Assembly (NCBI GenBank): GCA_030144965.1
Contig: JAMPUU010000021.1
Location: forward strand, 1-64,000
Length of the DNA: 64,000 nt
Direction of reading: 5' to 3'
Source: Nitrospira sp. BO4
GTDB lineage: Bacteria > Nitrospirota > Nitrospiria > Nitrospirales > Nitrospiraceae
Shown: piece after piece, positions 56,502 to 64,000 of the stretch
Numbering within the stretch: position 1 is the stretch's first letter
Layout: every line of letters starts with the position of its first letter
Position numbers and translations under genes: made by a program
The notes under the pieces: generated by a model
The model's database searches: none
Told to the model about the DNA's origin: nothing
The model's input: the letters and a program-made list of their open reading frames with translations, nothing else

Positions 56502-58343
56502 ATGCTCCAAGTCGAATCCATCAGCAAGCAATACTCTACGAAGGTGCTGCTCACCGAGGCGTCAGCGCATCTTCGCCCAAATTCACGCGTCGGCCTGGTC
56601 GGTCCTAACGGCGCGGGCAAGACCACGCTCTTCCGCATGATCCTGGGGGAAGAATCACCGGATGAAGGCTCGATCCGTAAACGGCCACGCCTTCGGGTCG
56701 GCTACCTCCCGCAGGAACTCGAAACTATTACGGGGAAGACCGTCCTGGATGCCGCGCATCGCGATGAATACCCTGAGCACGAAGCCAAGCGCATCCTGAT
56801 GGGGCTCGGGTTTACGGAGGTCGATTTCGATCGTCTCGTCGAGAAACTGTCCGGAGGCTACCGGATGCGCGTTGCGCTGGCGCACCTGCTCTTGTCGAAC
56901 CCGGACGTGCTGATGCTCGACGAGCCGACCAACCATTTGGATAAGCCGACCCAGCGCTGGTTCGAACAGTTTCTGCTCGATTCGGGCATGACCCTCTTGA
57001 TCATCAGCCACGACACCGCCTTTCTGGACCGCGTGGTCACGCACATCTGGGAACTTCGGCATCATAAGATCGAAGAGTACCGCGGCAACTATTCGCTCTT
57101 CCGCAAATTGAAAGCCGAAAGGGATGCCCAATTACATGCCTCAGCAGCACGGCAAACCAAAGAGATCGCGCGGGTGCAGAAGTTCGTCGACCGCTTCCGG
57201 TACCAGGCCAACAAGGCCAGTCAGGTTCAATCGCGCCTCAAACAGCTCGAAAAGGTCAAGCGGATTGAAATCCAGCGAGATCCGAAGCGGGTCAAGTTCC
57301 GATTTCCCCTCCCGTCGACCAGCGGCCGTCAGGTGTTGGACCTAGCCGGAGCCAGTAAGCGCTACGGTGAAAAGGTGGTCTACAAGACGCTCGATTTTTC
57401 GGTGGAGCGCGGCCAACGGATCGCGCTGGTGGGAGAAAACGGCGCGGGAAAGAGTACCCTCTTGAAGATGCTCGCCGGCGTGCTTCCTCCCGATACGGGC
57501 ACGCGGACCGTAGGACATGGCGTGACCCTGCACTACTTCGCCCAGCATCAGGCGGAAACCCTGAACCCCGAGCACTCGATTCTCGAATCGCTCGAAGAAG
57601 TCACCAAACATGCGGAGATGAATTTCCTGCGGGGCATCGCCGGCGCATTCTTGTTTTCAGGCCAGGACCAGAAAAAGCCGATCAAGGCCCTGAGCGGCGG
57701 CGAACGCAATCGAGTGGCTTTAGCCCGCATGCTGGTCGAGCCGGCCAATACTCTGCTGCTCGACGAGCCCACGAATCATCTCGATCCCGCATCGGTTGAT
57801 GTGCTGACAGACTCGCTGGCCGAATTCCCCGGCACCATCGTGTTCATTTCCCATGACCCGACGTTTCTGGCACGCATCGCGACCCGGGTCGTCGAAATCG
57901 AAGAGGGACAGGCCCGCAACTTCATCGGTGACTACGAGTATTATCTGTGGAAGAAAGCTCAAGAGTTCGAATCGATCAAGGAAACGAGCGAGGAACTCCA
58001 GCCGACGCCGCAACACGGCGCTTCCGGCCCCACCCGTGCGATGGCTCAACAGATTCAGCCCAAAGGGCGAGGAGGCGAACGACGCGATCTGACCAAGACA
58101 CAGGCACGCTTGGAAAAGCAGGTGTCTCGGGCGGAGACAGAGATTACCGAGGCCGAGGCAAAGCTCAAAACGCGCGAAGCGGAGCTGGCTGATCCGAAGC
58201 TCTACGCTGAGTTCGACCGTTGGAATCTCCTGCATCAGGAGCAGGATGACTGGAAGCGCGATCTCGAACGGCTGACCGCGCGCTGGGAATCGTTGTCGGC
58301 AGAACTAGAAGAAGTAAAACAAAAACTGGGAGCCTTGTGTTGA
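56502..58343 (+). CDS. ABC-F family ATPase (Uup/YheS-like)
   Basis: A 613-residue soluble protein with two ABC domains and no membrane spans. Domain 1: Walker A GLVGPNGAGKTTLFRM (about 33-48), signature EKLSGGYRMRVALAHLL, Walker B VLMLDEPTNHLD (about 142). Linker helices (about 215-270) rich in Arg/Lys/Gln. Domain 2: Walker A ALVGENGAGKSTLLKM (about 308-323), signature ALSGGERNRVALARML, Walker B LLLDEPTNHLD (about 420). The C-terminal 90 residues form a coiled coil (TKTQARLEKQVSRAETEITE), as in Uup and YheS. ABC-F proteins act on ribosomes; this one is likely a translation factor rather than an antibiotic-resistance protein, which is inference. Confidence 0.92.
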   Translation: MLQVESISKQYSTKVLLTEASAHLRPNSRVGLVGPNGAGKTTLFRMILGEESPDEGSIRKRPRLRVGYLPQELETITGKTVLDAAHRDEYPEHEAKRILMGLGFTEVDFDRLVEKLSGGYRMRVALAHLLLSNPDVLMLDEPTNHLDKPTQRWFEQFLLDSGMTLLIISHDTAFLDRVVTHIWELRHHKIEEYRGNYSLFRKLKAERDAQLHASAARQTKEIARVQKFVDRFRYQANKASQVQSRLKQLEKVKRIEIQRDPKRVKFRFPLPSTSGRQVLDLAGASKRYGEKVVYKTLDFSVERGQRIALVGENGAGKSTLLKMLAGVLPPDTGTRTVGHGVTLHYFAQHQAETLNPEHSILESLEEVTKHAEMNFLRGIAGAFLFSGQDQKKPIKALSGGERNRVALARMLVEPANTLLLDEPTNHLDPASVDVLTDSLAEFPGTIVFISHDPTFLARIATRVVEIEEGQARNFIGDYEYYLWKKAQEFESIKETSEELQPTPQHGASGPTRAMAQQIQPKGRGGERRDLTKTQARLEKQVSRAETEITEAEAKLKTREAELADPKLYAEFDRWNLLHQEQDDWKRDLERLTARWESLSAELEEVKQKLGALC

Positions 58344-58473
58344 TTCTTGTAGAGCGTTCTGACATCTGAACCGCAAGGCCGCAGTAAGCAAGGAGACGAG
58401 GCCTACTGTTTTGGGGACGTCGAGGAATGTGAACGAAACGAGAACGAAGCTGATGGGGGGGTTCAACGCCCTA

Positions 58474-58866
58474 TTAGACGGAGGCTTTGAGCGTTTCTTC
58501 GAGATAGTAATAGAGCCAGCGGTTTTTCTCTTTGGTCACCAATTCATCCCAGACCACCCCGATCAGGTAGCCTTTCTTTTCCCACGGCCTCACCCAGGCG
58601 ACGGTTCCATCGAGCTTTTCCTGTTGTTCGACTCGATCGGAATCCAGGAACGCGAGTGACACGGTGACTTTCTCGTTCGGAGGGAATCGATCTTTCGTGT
58701 GAAGCCCGGCCCCGATCTTGTTCACATTGTCCAACACCGCCGTACAGGCCCGCCCGCCGCTCTTCGGCGACACCAACGCGGATCCGACCAATGTCGCACG
58801 GACAAATTTTCTCCGCTCGCTCAGCGCCACCATACCGGCCGATGGTTTTCCTTCTGTTCGCTTCAC
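58474..58866 (-). CDS. PilZ-domain protein
   Basis: A protein of up to 130 residues with the PilZ c-di-GMP-binding pattern: ERRKFVRATLVGSALV (the RxxxR-type arginines, about 17-32) and AVLDNVNKIGAGLHT (the D/N-x-S-x-x-G position, with Asn-Lys in place of Ser so binding may be weak). TVAWVRPWEKKGYLIGVVW completes the barrel. The GTG at 58866 sits almost at the predicted transcription start (promoter TTTACA-16-TATACT at 58901-58874), so either the mRNA is leaderless or translation starts at the ATG at 58833. Confidence 0.75.
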   Translation of the reverse strand: MKRTEGKPSAGMVALSERRKFVRATLVGSALVSPKSGGRACTAVLDNVNKIGAGLHTKDRFPPNEKVTVSLAFLDSDRVEQQEKLDGTVAWVRPWEKKGYLIGVVWDELVTKEKNRWLYYYLEETLKASV

Positions 58867-58873
58867 AAATGTA

Positions 58874-58901
58874 AGTATAACCGATTAGACGGGAATGTAA
58901 A
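58874..58901 (-). promoter_or_regulatory. Promoter of the PilZ gene
   Basis: TTTACA (58901-58896), a 16-base spacer and TATACT (58879-58874) on the minus strand. The predicted start point, about 58867, is adjacent to the GTG codon. Confidence 0.45.
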
Positions 58902-58915
58902 CTGGCTAATTGGCC

Positions 58916-60211
58916 CTATTTTTGCGACTTAGGGCGGTAATACCGTCGATCCTTCAGTGCCGGCGGCAGGTGGGTTTGTTCCGTTCGTGCCGGTGGGTCG
59001 TCATGGACGTAGCGGTAGTCGGTTCCATAACCCAGTTCCTTCATCAGCGAGGTCACGGCATTCCGGAGATGGAGCGGAACCGCCAGGTTACCGTGAGCTT
59101 TCGCATCCTTCAGGGCTTCCAGCAGACCCACGTAGGAGGCGTTGTCCTTGGGGCATGATGCAAGGTAGGTAGTGCCATGAGCCAGGTTGATCTGCGCCTC
59201 AGGGAGTCCGATGAATTGGACGGCATGTGCCACCGATGTGGCGACGACCAAGGCCATCGGATCTGCATTGCCGATATCCTCGGAAGCAAAGATCACCATC
59301 CGCCGGGCAACAAATTTGGGATCTTCGCCGGCGTCCAGCATCCGAGCCAACCAGTAGAGCGCCCCGTCGGGATCTGAATCGCGAAGGCTTTTAATGTAAG
59401 CCGAGATCAGGTTGTAGTGCTCTTCCCCTGACTTGTCGTAGCGCAACGCTTTTGTCCGCAATCCTACATCGACGGCCTGTGCATCGATCTCTCTTATCCC
59501 ATCCGGTCCCGCTTCGCACTGCTCGACAATGAATTCCAACGCGGTCAGGAGAACTCGGGCATCTCCGTTGCCGAACGCTATCAATCGCTGTCCAGCCTCG
59601 TGGGAGCAGCGAACATGCTTTGCCCCCAATCCAACGGTCCGGTCCTCCAACGCGCGATTCATGATCTGCTCCAATGCCGCGCCGTCCAGAGGCTTGAGCA
59701 CCACGACCAGGGAGCGCGACAACAGAGGACTGATGACCTCAAAGGAAGGATTCTCTGTGGTGGCGCCGACCAAAACCACCGTGCCACGCTCCACATGCGG
59801 AAGAAACGCATCTTGTTGCGCCTTATTGAAACGATGGATTTCATCGACGAACAGGACAGTTTTTTGTTGCTGTATGGCCAGCCGATGTTCAGCGGTCTTG
59901 ATGATTTCGCGCAGCTCAGGAATGCCCCCGGTCACCGCTGAAAATGCGACGAAGTGAGACTTGGTGTGTCGGGCGATCAGGTGTGCGAGGGTGGTTTTCC
60001 CAGATCCCGGCGGACCCCAGAAAATCACGGAAGACAAGCGGTCGGACTCAATCGCCTTTCGTAAGGGACGATCCCGCCCGGCGATGTCGTCCTGCCCGAC
60101 AAAGTCGTTAAAGGTTTGGGGGCGCATCCGTTCCGCCAGCGGAGCCGCCATTTGGCTCCGCGGCACGGACGCGGTGAACAGATCAGGCCCTGGATCATGT
60201 GACAGAGGCAT
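58916..60211 (-). CDS. rarA: Replication-associated recombination protein A (RarA/MgsA)
   Basis: A 431-residue AAA+ ATPase of the clamp-loader group acting at stalled replication forks. The N-terminal part has PLAERMRPQTFNDFVGQDDI, Walker A FWGPPGSGKTTLAHLIA (about 65), Walker B TVLFVDEIHRFNKAQQDAFL (about 120), sensor 1 LVGATTENPSFEV and the Arg finger SRSLVVVLKPL. The C-terminal tetramerisation part has YWLARMLDAGEDPKFVARRM, ASEDIGNADP and LRNAVTSLMKELGYG. The ATG at 60211 (MPLSHDPGPDLF) is preferred over upstream frame extension. Confidence 0.95.
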   Translation of the reverse strand: MPLSHDPGPDLFTASVPRSQMAAPLAERMRPQTFNDFVGQDDIAGRDRPLRKAIESDRLSSVIFWGPPGSGKTTLAHLIARHTKSHFVAFSAVTGGIPELREIIKTAEHRLAIQQQKTVLFVDEIHRFNKAQQDAFLPHVERGTVVLVGATTENPSFEVISPLLSRSLVVVLKPLDGAALEQIMNRALEDRTVGLGAKHVRCSHEAGQRLIAFGNGDARVLLTALEFIVEQCEAGPDGIREIDAQAVDVGLRTKALRYDKSGEEHYNLISAYIKSLRDSDPDGALYWLARMLDAGEDPKFVARRMVIFASEDIGNADPMALVVATSVAHAVQFIGLPEAQINLAHGTTYLASCPKDNASYVGLLEALKDAKAHGNLAVPLHLRNAVTSLMKELGYGTDYRYVHDDPPARTEQTHLPPALKDRRYYRPKSQK

Positions 60212-60323
60212 CACAGACTCCCTGCAACCAATGGATTGTATACACCGGTGGCCTGTGGCGCAAACAGGCTCTTGACCCTCGATCGCCGTCGATGCTACGA
60301 ACAGCCCGGTCACGGAGCAGCTT

Positions 60324-61118
60324 GTGCAGGCCACGATCAACGGCATGTCGATCGCGTATCAGGAGCAGGGGCGTGGAGTCCCGATCGTATTCCTCCATGC
60401 TTTTCCCCTCAACCGCATGATGTGGGCTCCGCAAGAAACCGCGCTCGCTCCGCAGTTTCGGATCATCACCATCGACCTGCGCGGGCATGGCGAATCCGAT
60501 GCCCCACTGTGGCACTACACCCTCGACCAAGCCGCCGATGATGTGCGAGGTGTGCTTGACCACCTGTCCATCCAGCAGGCGGTCTTCGTCGGACTGTCCA
60601 TGGGAGGCTACATTCTCTTCGCGTTCTATCGCAAATATGCCGACCGTGTGAAAGCAATGGTGTTGGCCGACACGAAGGCCCAGGCAGATACCGATGAAGG
60701 GAAGCACGCGCGGTTTGAGATGGCTCAGGTTGCGTATACGCAGGGGCCACGTGCTGTTGCCGACATCATGGTTCCAAAACTGCTGAGCCCGGCCACGATC
60801 CGGACGAGACCGGAGCTTGTTCAGCAGGTGCGCACAATGATCGAAGGCAATCAAGTCAGCGGCATTGCCGGGGATTTGATGGCCATGGCTGCGCGAGCCG
60901 ATTCGCTACCGCTTCTAAACCACATCGCCTGTCCGGCTCATATTATCGTCGGTGAACTGGACCTTCCTACTCCGCCATCCGACGCTCAACTTATGGCAGA
61001 CAAGATTTCCAATGCCCGCCTGACCGTCATTCCACAAGCCGCCCATCTCTCGAACCTGGAACAGCCAGGCGCATTCAATGAAGCGGTCCGCTCTTTTGTG
61101 TTGAATGCAACCAGATAA
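60324..61118 (+). CDS. Alpha/beta hydrolase
   Basis: A 264-residue serine hydrolase fold. It has VFLHAFPLNRMMWAPQ (oxyanion HG-like as HAF), the nucleophile elbow VGLSMGGYILFAFY (Ser about 93), the acid in IIVGELDLPTPPSDAQ (Asp about 216) and the His in IPQAAHLSNLEQPGAF (about 241). Similar to 3-oxoadipate enol-lactonase-type or general esterases; the substrate is unknown. GTG start with GGAGCAG upstream. It is divergent from rarA with 112 bases between. Confidence 0.88.
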   Translation: MQATINGMSIAYQEQGRGVPIVFLHAFPLNRMMWAPQETALAPQFRIITIDLRGHGESDAPLWHYTLDQAADDVRGVLDHLSIQQAVFVGLSMGGYILFAFYRKYADRVKAMVLADTKAQADTDEGKHARFEMAQVAYTQGPRAVADIMVPKLLSPATIRTRPELVQQVRTMIEGNQVSGIAGDLMAMAARADSLPLLNHIACPAHIIVGELDLPTPPSDAQLMADKISNARLTVIPQAAHLSNLEQPGAFNEAVRSFVLNATR

Positions 61119-61148
61119 ACGGGACAGGGGCAGGCGACCGCCGAGCAA

Positions 61149-61796
61149 TCAGTCTGGATCGCCGACGCTGCCGTGGCGAATCAACTTGAGAAACTCTTCA
61201 CGCGTCTGTGATTGACTGCGGAAGGCTCCCAACATGGAGCTGGTGACGGCGATCGTGTTTTGTTTTTCCACTCCGCGCATCATCATGCAGAGATGGCGCG
61301 CTTCGACGACGACACCGACACCATTCGCATTCAGCTTGGTATTTAAGGTTTCGGCGATCTGGACCGTCAGCCGTTCCTGCACTTGTAATCGCCTCGAAAA
61401 GGTATCGACAATTCTAGGGATCTTACTAAGGCCGACGACTTTCTTGTTGGGTAAATAGCCGACATGGACTCTGCCAAAAAACGGGAGCAGGTGATGCTCA
61501 CACATACTGAAGAAATCGATGTCTTTGACGATGACCATCTCGTCGTATTCGATCGGGAACAGGGCTCCGTTCAGCAGCTGGTCGATATTGCGCTGATAGC
61601 CCTGTGTCATAAAGGCCAGCGCCTTGGCTACACGCTCCGGCGTTTTGAGCAGACCGTTACGACTCGGTTTTTCCCCCAAGGCGAGCAGCATTTCCGTGAC
61701 CAGGGATTGAAGCACCGGCAGATCTGCGGGCTTTCCACTCCCACTGGTGTCTTCCAGCGATTCCCGTCCTGTCTCTTTCTTCCGTGGCTTACGCAC
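61149..61796 (-). CDS. folE: GTP cyclohydrolase I
   Basis: A 215-residue enzyme making 7,8-dihydroneopterin triphosphate from GTP, entering folate, biopterin or queuosine pathways. Zn ligands are in [20 protein letters not shown] (Cys and His, about 100-115) and [16 protein letters not shown] (Cys about 173). [20 protein letters not shown] and [12 protein letters not shown] are also diagnostic. About 30 N-terminal residues are variable. GTG start with GGGGGAG. It follows the PTPS/QueD-like gene by 17 bases, so the two form an operon. Confidence 0.96.
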   Translation of the reverse strand: MRKPRKKETGRESLEDTSGSGKPADLPVLQSLVTEMLLALGEKPSRNGLLKTPERVAKALAFMTQGYQRNIDQLLNGALFPIEYDEMVIVKDIDFFSMCEHHLLPFFGRVHVGYLPNKKVVGLSKIPRIVDTFSRRLQVQERLTVQIAETLNTKLNANGVGVVVEARHLCMMMRGVEKQNTIAVTSSMLGAFRSQSQTREEFLKLIRHGSVGDPD

Positions 61797-61813
61797 TGCA
61801 CTCCCCCGTCGAT

Positions 61814-62218
61814 TTAGGTGACGCCAGCATATTCAAAGTAGTTGTCCCTTGTCTCGATGACACCGACCTTCTGGAGACAGCCGGGAGGCAAGAGCGGATT
61901 CAGGATGTCCCAAATGAGTTTGACGATGTTCTCCCCGGTTGTGGTGAGTTCGGCAAACGCGGGGTCACGATTGAGGTCCAAATGATCGAAGCGGTTGACG
62001 ACTCTCTCGTTGACTACCCGGTCGAGCCGGTCAAGGTCGCAGGCTTCATCCGCCGCTCCGCTCTTAATCGTGACCAGCACCACGTAGTTATGCCCATGAC
62101 CGTTCGGATTATTACATTTTCCGAAGGCGGCCCAATTCTCTTCGGCCGAAAGGAGGTCAGTGTGAAGTCTATGGGCGGCGCAAAACCGATAACGCCTTGT
62201 CACATCTATCTGTGACAT
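61814..62218 (-). CDS. 6-pyruvoyl-tetrahydropterin synthase / QueD family
   Basis: A 134-residue T-fold enzyme that acts on the folE product. Zn-binding His residues are in [20 protein letters not shown] (first) and [20 protein letters not shown] (HGH pair and catalytic Cys). The Glu of [11 protein letters not shown] ends the active site. The sequence [10 protein letters not shown] with the [11 protein letters not shown] lead-in resembles PTPS of the eukaryotic type more than short QueD. Role could be 6-carboxy-tetrahydropterin (queuosine), PTPS-III-type folate bypass, or tetrahydrobiopterin. Operon with folE. Confidence 0.9.
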   Translation of the reverse strand: MSQIDVTRRYRFCAAHRLHTDLLSAEENWAAFGKCNNPNGHGHNYVVLVTIKSGAADEACDLDRLDRVVNERVVNRFDHLDLNRDPAFAELTTTGENIVKLIWDILNPLLPPGCLQKVGVIETRDNYFEYAGVT

Positions 62219-62250
62219 TGGATCGTCTGTCTCTTGGGGTGGAGTAAACA

Positions 62251-62283
62251 GTTGGGACCGCTCATAAGATGAGCGGTCCCAAC
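62251..62283 (-). terminator. Perfect hairpin downstream of erpA
   Basis: GTTGGGACCGCTCAT (62251-62265) and ATGAGCGGTCCCAAC (62269-62283) form a perfect 15-bp stem with a 3-base loop. On the minus strand it is followed by TGTTTA, a weak U-tract. It ends the nuoF-like/ferredoxin/erpA transcript and could also protect its 3' end. Confidence 0.7.
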
Positions 62284-62328
62284 CTGGAGGTTCATTGCCG
62301 ACTTCCTACAGCGATCCCGTGGCGATGT

Positions 62329-62649
62329 TTACGCGCTAAACGAGCTGCCGCAGCCGCACGTCGTTTTGGCCTGAGGATTCTTGATCGAGAAGCCCGAACC
62401 CTGCACGCTGTCCACGTAGTCGACTTCCGCGCCTTGCAGCAGGGGAGCGCTCTGAGAGTCCATGATGACCTTCACATCGCCCATCTCTATAACCGTATCG
62501 TCTTCGGCCATCTTGGACTCAAACGCCATCCCGTACTGGTAGCCATGGCACCCGCCACCACGAACGTACACCCGTAGCCCCACCACGTCCTTTTCCTCGG
62601 CCATCAACTCTCGGATCTTCTGTTCCGCAACCTGTGTAATCGTAACCAT
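62329..62649 (-). CDS. erpA: Iron-sulfur cluster insertion protein (A-type, HesB/IscA/ErpA)
   Basis: A 106-residue A-type carrier that delivers Fe-S clusters to apoproteins. The three ligand cysteines are present: VRGGGCHGYQYGMAF (about 40) and KTTCGCGSSFSA (C-G-C at the C-terminus, about 98-100). GGG CHG is found where many relatives have GGCSG. It lies behind a ferredoxin and a nuoF-like gene, consistent with cluster supply. Symbol by family resemblance; iscA is an alternative. Confidence 0.88.
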   Translation of the reverse strand: MVTITQVAEQKIRELMAEEKDVVGLRVYVRGGGCHGYQYGMAFESKMAEDDTVIEMGDVKVIMDSQSAPLLQGAEVDYVDSVQGSGFSIKNPQAKTTCGCGSSFSA

Positions 62650-62699
62650 CGTTTTCCTCCTCTATGGATCGGTCCAGCCCGCATCAACAGGCTAGATTG

Positions 62700-63065
62700 T
62701 TAGTCTAACACCTCTTTATCGAATATCAACCCCACCGCCTCTGTCGTCGCTGTCGTTGGATTTTCCCATTTGGCTTCGGGTACGCGCACGACGACATCCC
62801 CCAAGACACGTGCCTGGCATGCCAGGCGGTGCCATGGTTCAGTCAACGCTTCCCGATCCAGCAGGTCTTGCTCGTCGAAATCGATCTCCGAAAGATGCTC
62901 GTGCCCCATCTGAACCTCCACACGGCAGGTGGTGCAGGACGCATTCCCCCCGCAGTCGTGATTCAACCGAAAACCTACCTCTTTCGCCGCATCAAGGAGC
63001 GAAATGTTCGCGTCCACTTCGCCGCTTCGCCCGTCTGAATGAAGGAACGTCACTCGCGGCATCAC
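62700..63065 (-). CDS. 2Fe-2S ferredoxin (adrenodoxin-like)
   Basis: A 121-residue ferredoxin. Cluster cysteines are in LNHDCGGNASCTTCRVEVQM (C-X5-C-X2-C, about 38-46) and HRLACQARVLGD (fourth, about 84). The acidic run SEIDFDEQDLLD is a typical partner-binding patch. It starts five bases after the stop of the nuoF-like gene, so it is probably co-translated and serves the same electron-transfer complex. Confidence 0.9.
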   Translation of the reverse strand: MMPRVTFLHSDGRSGEVDANISLLDAAKEVGFRLNHDCGGNASCTTCRVEVQMGHEHLSEIDFDEQDLLDREALTEPWHRLACQARVLGDVVVRVPEAKWENPTTATTEAVGLIFDKEVLD

Positions 63066-63070
63066 TTCTC

Positions 63071-64000
63071 CTAGGAATGAGCACCAATCGCGGCCGGTGC
63101 TTGCTGATACGGACAGCGCTGCAGGCGAATATGCTCTTCATATTCGCGACGGAATAATTTCAGACTGCTTTGCACCAAGACCGATGCACCGGTCACGAGG
63201 GTACAGTACCCTGTCCCTTTGACGAAACCACAGAGCTGGAGAAGGCTGTCCAGGTCTTTTTCAGTGCCCTGCCCCTCTTCAATTTTCTTCATCAGTGCAG
63301 CCAAGTTGATCGTCCCCATGCGGCAGGGGGGACACTGGCCGCAACTCTCGTCCTTGAAAAAATCGGAAAAGTGCAGCGTCTTAGCCACCATGCACGTCGC
63401 ATCGTCGACAACGATCACGCCGGCCGATCCTAAACCCGTACCCGCTTTCTTCAACGAATCGAAGTCCATGGGAAGGTCGAGCTGGTCCGCCGTTACCATT
63501 GAGAACGCCGGGCCACCGGGAAAGACCGCCTTGATCTTGCGGCCATCGGGAACACCCCCGCCACATTGTTCGATCAGATCTCGAATCGTCACGCCCATCG
63601 GCATCTCGTACACACCCGGCCGATTGATCGCTCCGCTCAGCGAAAACATCATGGTGCCCGGACATTTTTCCGTTCCAACTTGGGTGAACCACCCGGCGCC
63701 TTTGTAGAGAATCCGGGGAATATTGCATAACGTCTCAACGTTATTGACGAGGGTCGGCTTGCCATAGAGGCCGAAATCCGTCGGATAGAACGGCGGTTTC
63801 TGCCGTGGCATCGCCGGACGGCCTTGCATCGACTCTAACATGGCAGTCTCTTCACCGGCCACGTAGCTTCCATGGCCCTCAAAGACTTCCAGCTCGATAT
63901 CGACCCCGCTGCCAAACACGTTCTTTCCGAGGAGTCCCTGATCTTTCGCCTGAGCCAAGGCTTGCTTCAAATTTTTCCGCTCTTCATGGTACTCATGATT
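63071..64000 (-). CDS. NADH-quinone oxidoreductase subunit F-like (NuoF), C-terminal part
   Basis: The gene enters from the right edge; 309 residues are visible. Features: HEYHEERKNLKQALAQA, GSGVDIELEVFEGHGSYVAG followed by EETAMLES (NAD/FMN site), LVNNVETLCNIP, and the N3 4Fe-4S ligands SCGQCPPCRMGTINLAALM with the fourth Cys in LQLCGFVKGTGYC. Family proteins transfer electrons from NAD(P)H via FMN to Fe-S centres in complex I, formate dehydrogenases or hydrogenases. The adjacent ferredoxin in place of nuoG suggests a soluble NAD-linked module rather than a full complex I operon; the upstream neighbour is not visible. Confidence 0.92.
   Translation of the reverse strand, partial: NHEYHEERKNLKQALAQAKDQGLLGKNVFGSGVDIELEVFEGHGSYVAGEETAMLESMQGRPAMPRQKPPFYPTDFGLYGKPTLVNNVETLCNIPRILYKGAGWFTQVGTEKCPGTMMFSLSGAINRPGVYEMPMGVTIRDLIEQCGGGVPDGRKIKAVFPGGPAFSMVTADQLDLPMDFDSLKKAGTGLGSAGVIVVDDATCMVAKTLHFSDFFKDESCGQCPPCRMGTINLAALMKKIEEGQGTEKDLDSLLQLCGFVKGTGYCTLVTGASVLVQSSLKLFRREYEEHIRLQRCPYQQAPAAIGAHS

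Noticed and set aside
61149-62218. 7-deazapurine-in-DNA (Dpd) system from folE/QueD plus PLD and SNF2-like genes
   Set aside because: The pterin genes are outside the island, over 40 kb from the nuclease clusters, and no DpdA transglycosylase is visible.

Overview
The window is a bacterial chromosome segment, most probably from a Nitrospira-like member of the Nitrospirota. That assignment rests on my recollection of protein styles (the NPFG-repeat secreted protein, the ErpA and NuoF sequences, the RAYT unit with AAAAGGGGTCGGGAGTC ends); no rRNA or marker search was possible. Housekeeping genes lie at the right end and a large accessory region fills the middle.

Left flank (1-4.9 kb): a MarR regulator divergent from two small membrane-type genes, with a clear palindromic operator; a RAYT transposase unit with perfect 20-bp inverted ends sitting between two truncated genes (an efflux outer-membrane protein and a conserved hypothetical); and a GT39-type glycosyltransferase.

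Island (4959-54387): a perfect 55-bp repeat of the tRNA-Lys(TTT) 3' end occurs at both edges, the right copy inside the intact tRNA gene. Just inside each edge are tandem copies of a 12-bp motif (four left, two right). In order, the 49.4-kb interval holds: (a) an AddB/AddA-like helicase-nuclease pair, a small hypothetical and a PD-(D/E)XK-like protein; (b) a translationally coupled trio: unknown protein, phospholipase-D-like nuclease, SF2 helicase; (c) a graveyard of decayed genes (GGCT-like, HEPN-like, NPFG-repeat); (d) a convergent five-gene operon made of a C5-cytosine methyltransferase fused to a MIG/MutY-type glycosylase, a membrane-anchored coiled-coil protein, an unknown protein, an 1853-residue DUF1998 helicase resembling DruE, and a RecB-like Fe-S nuclease; (e) a phosphatase / HD / N-formylglutamate amidohydrolase group, small secreted proteins and a WYL regulator; (f) an integrase module; (g) a striking block of four large proteins joined by shared Pro-Tyr-Phe-rich and poly-Ser linkers, next to a double glycosyltransferase; (h) a decayed IS3-family end.

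Right flank (54.3-64 kb): tRNA-Lys, purA, tRNA-Ala, an ABC-F ATPase, a PilZ protein, RarA, an alpha/beta hydrolase, a PTPS/QueD-like gene with folE, then a nuoF-like gene, a 2Fe-2S ferredoxin and erpA ending at a strong hairpin.

The most interesting systems are the Druantia-II-like operon with its methylase-glycosylase fusion and the poly-Ser/Pro-linker gene block. Both are assigned from sequence motifs only.
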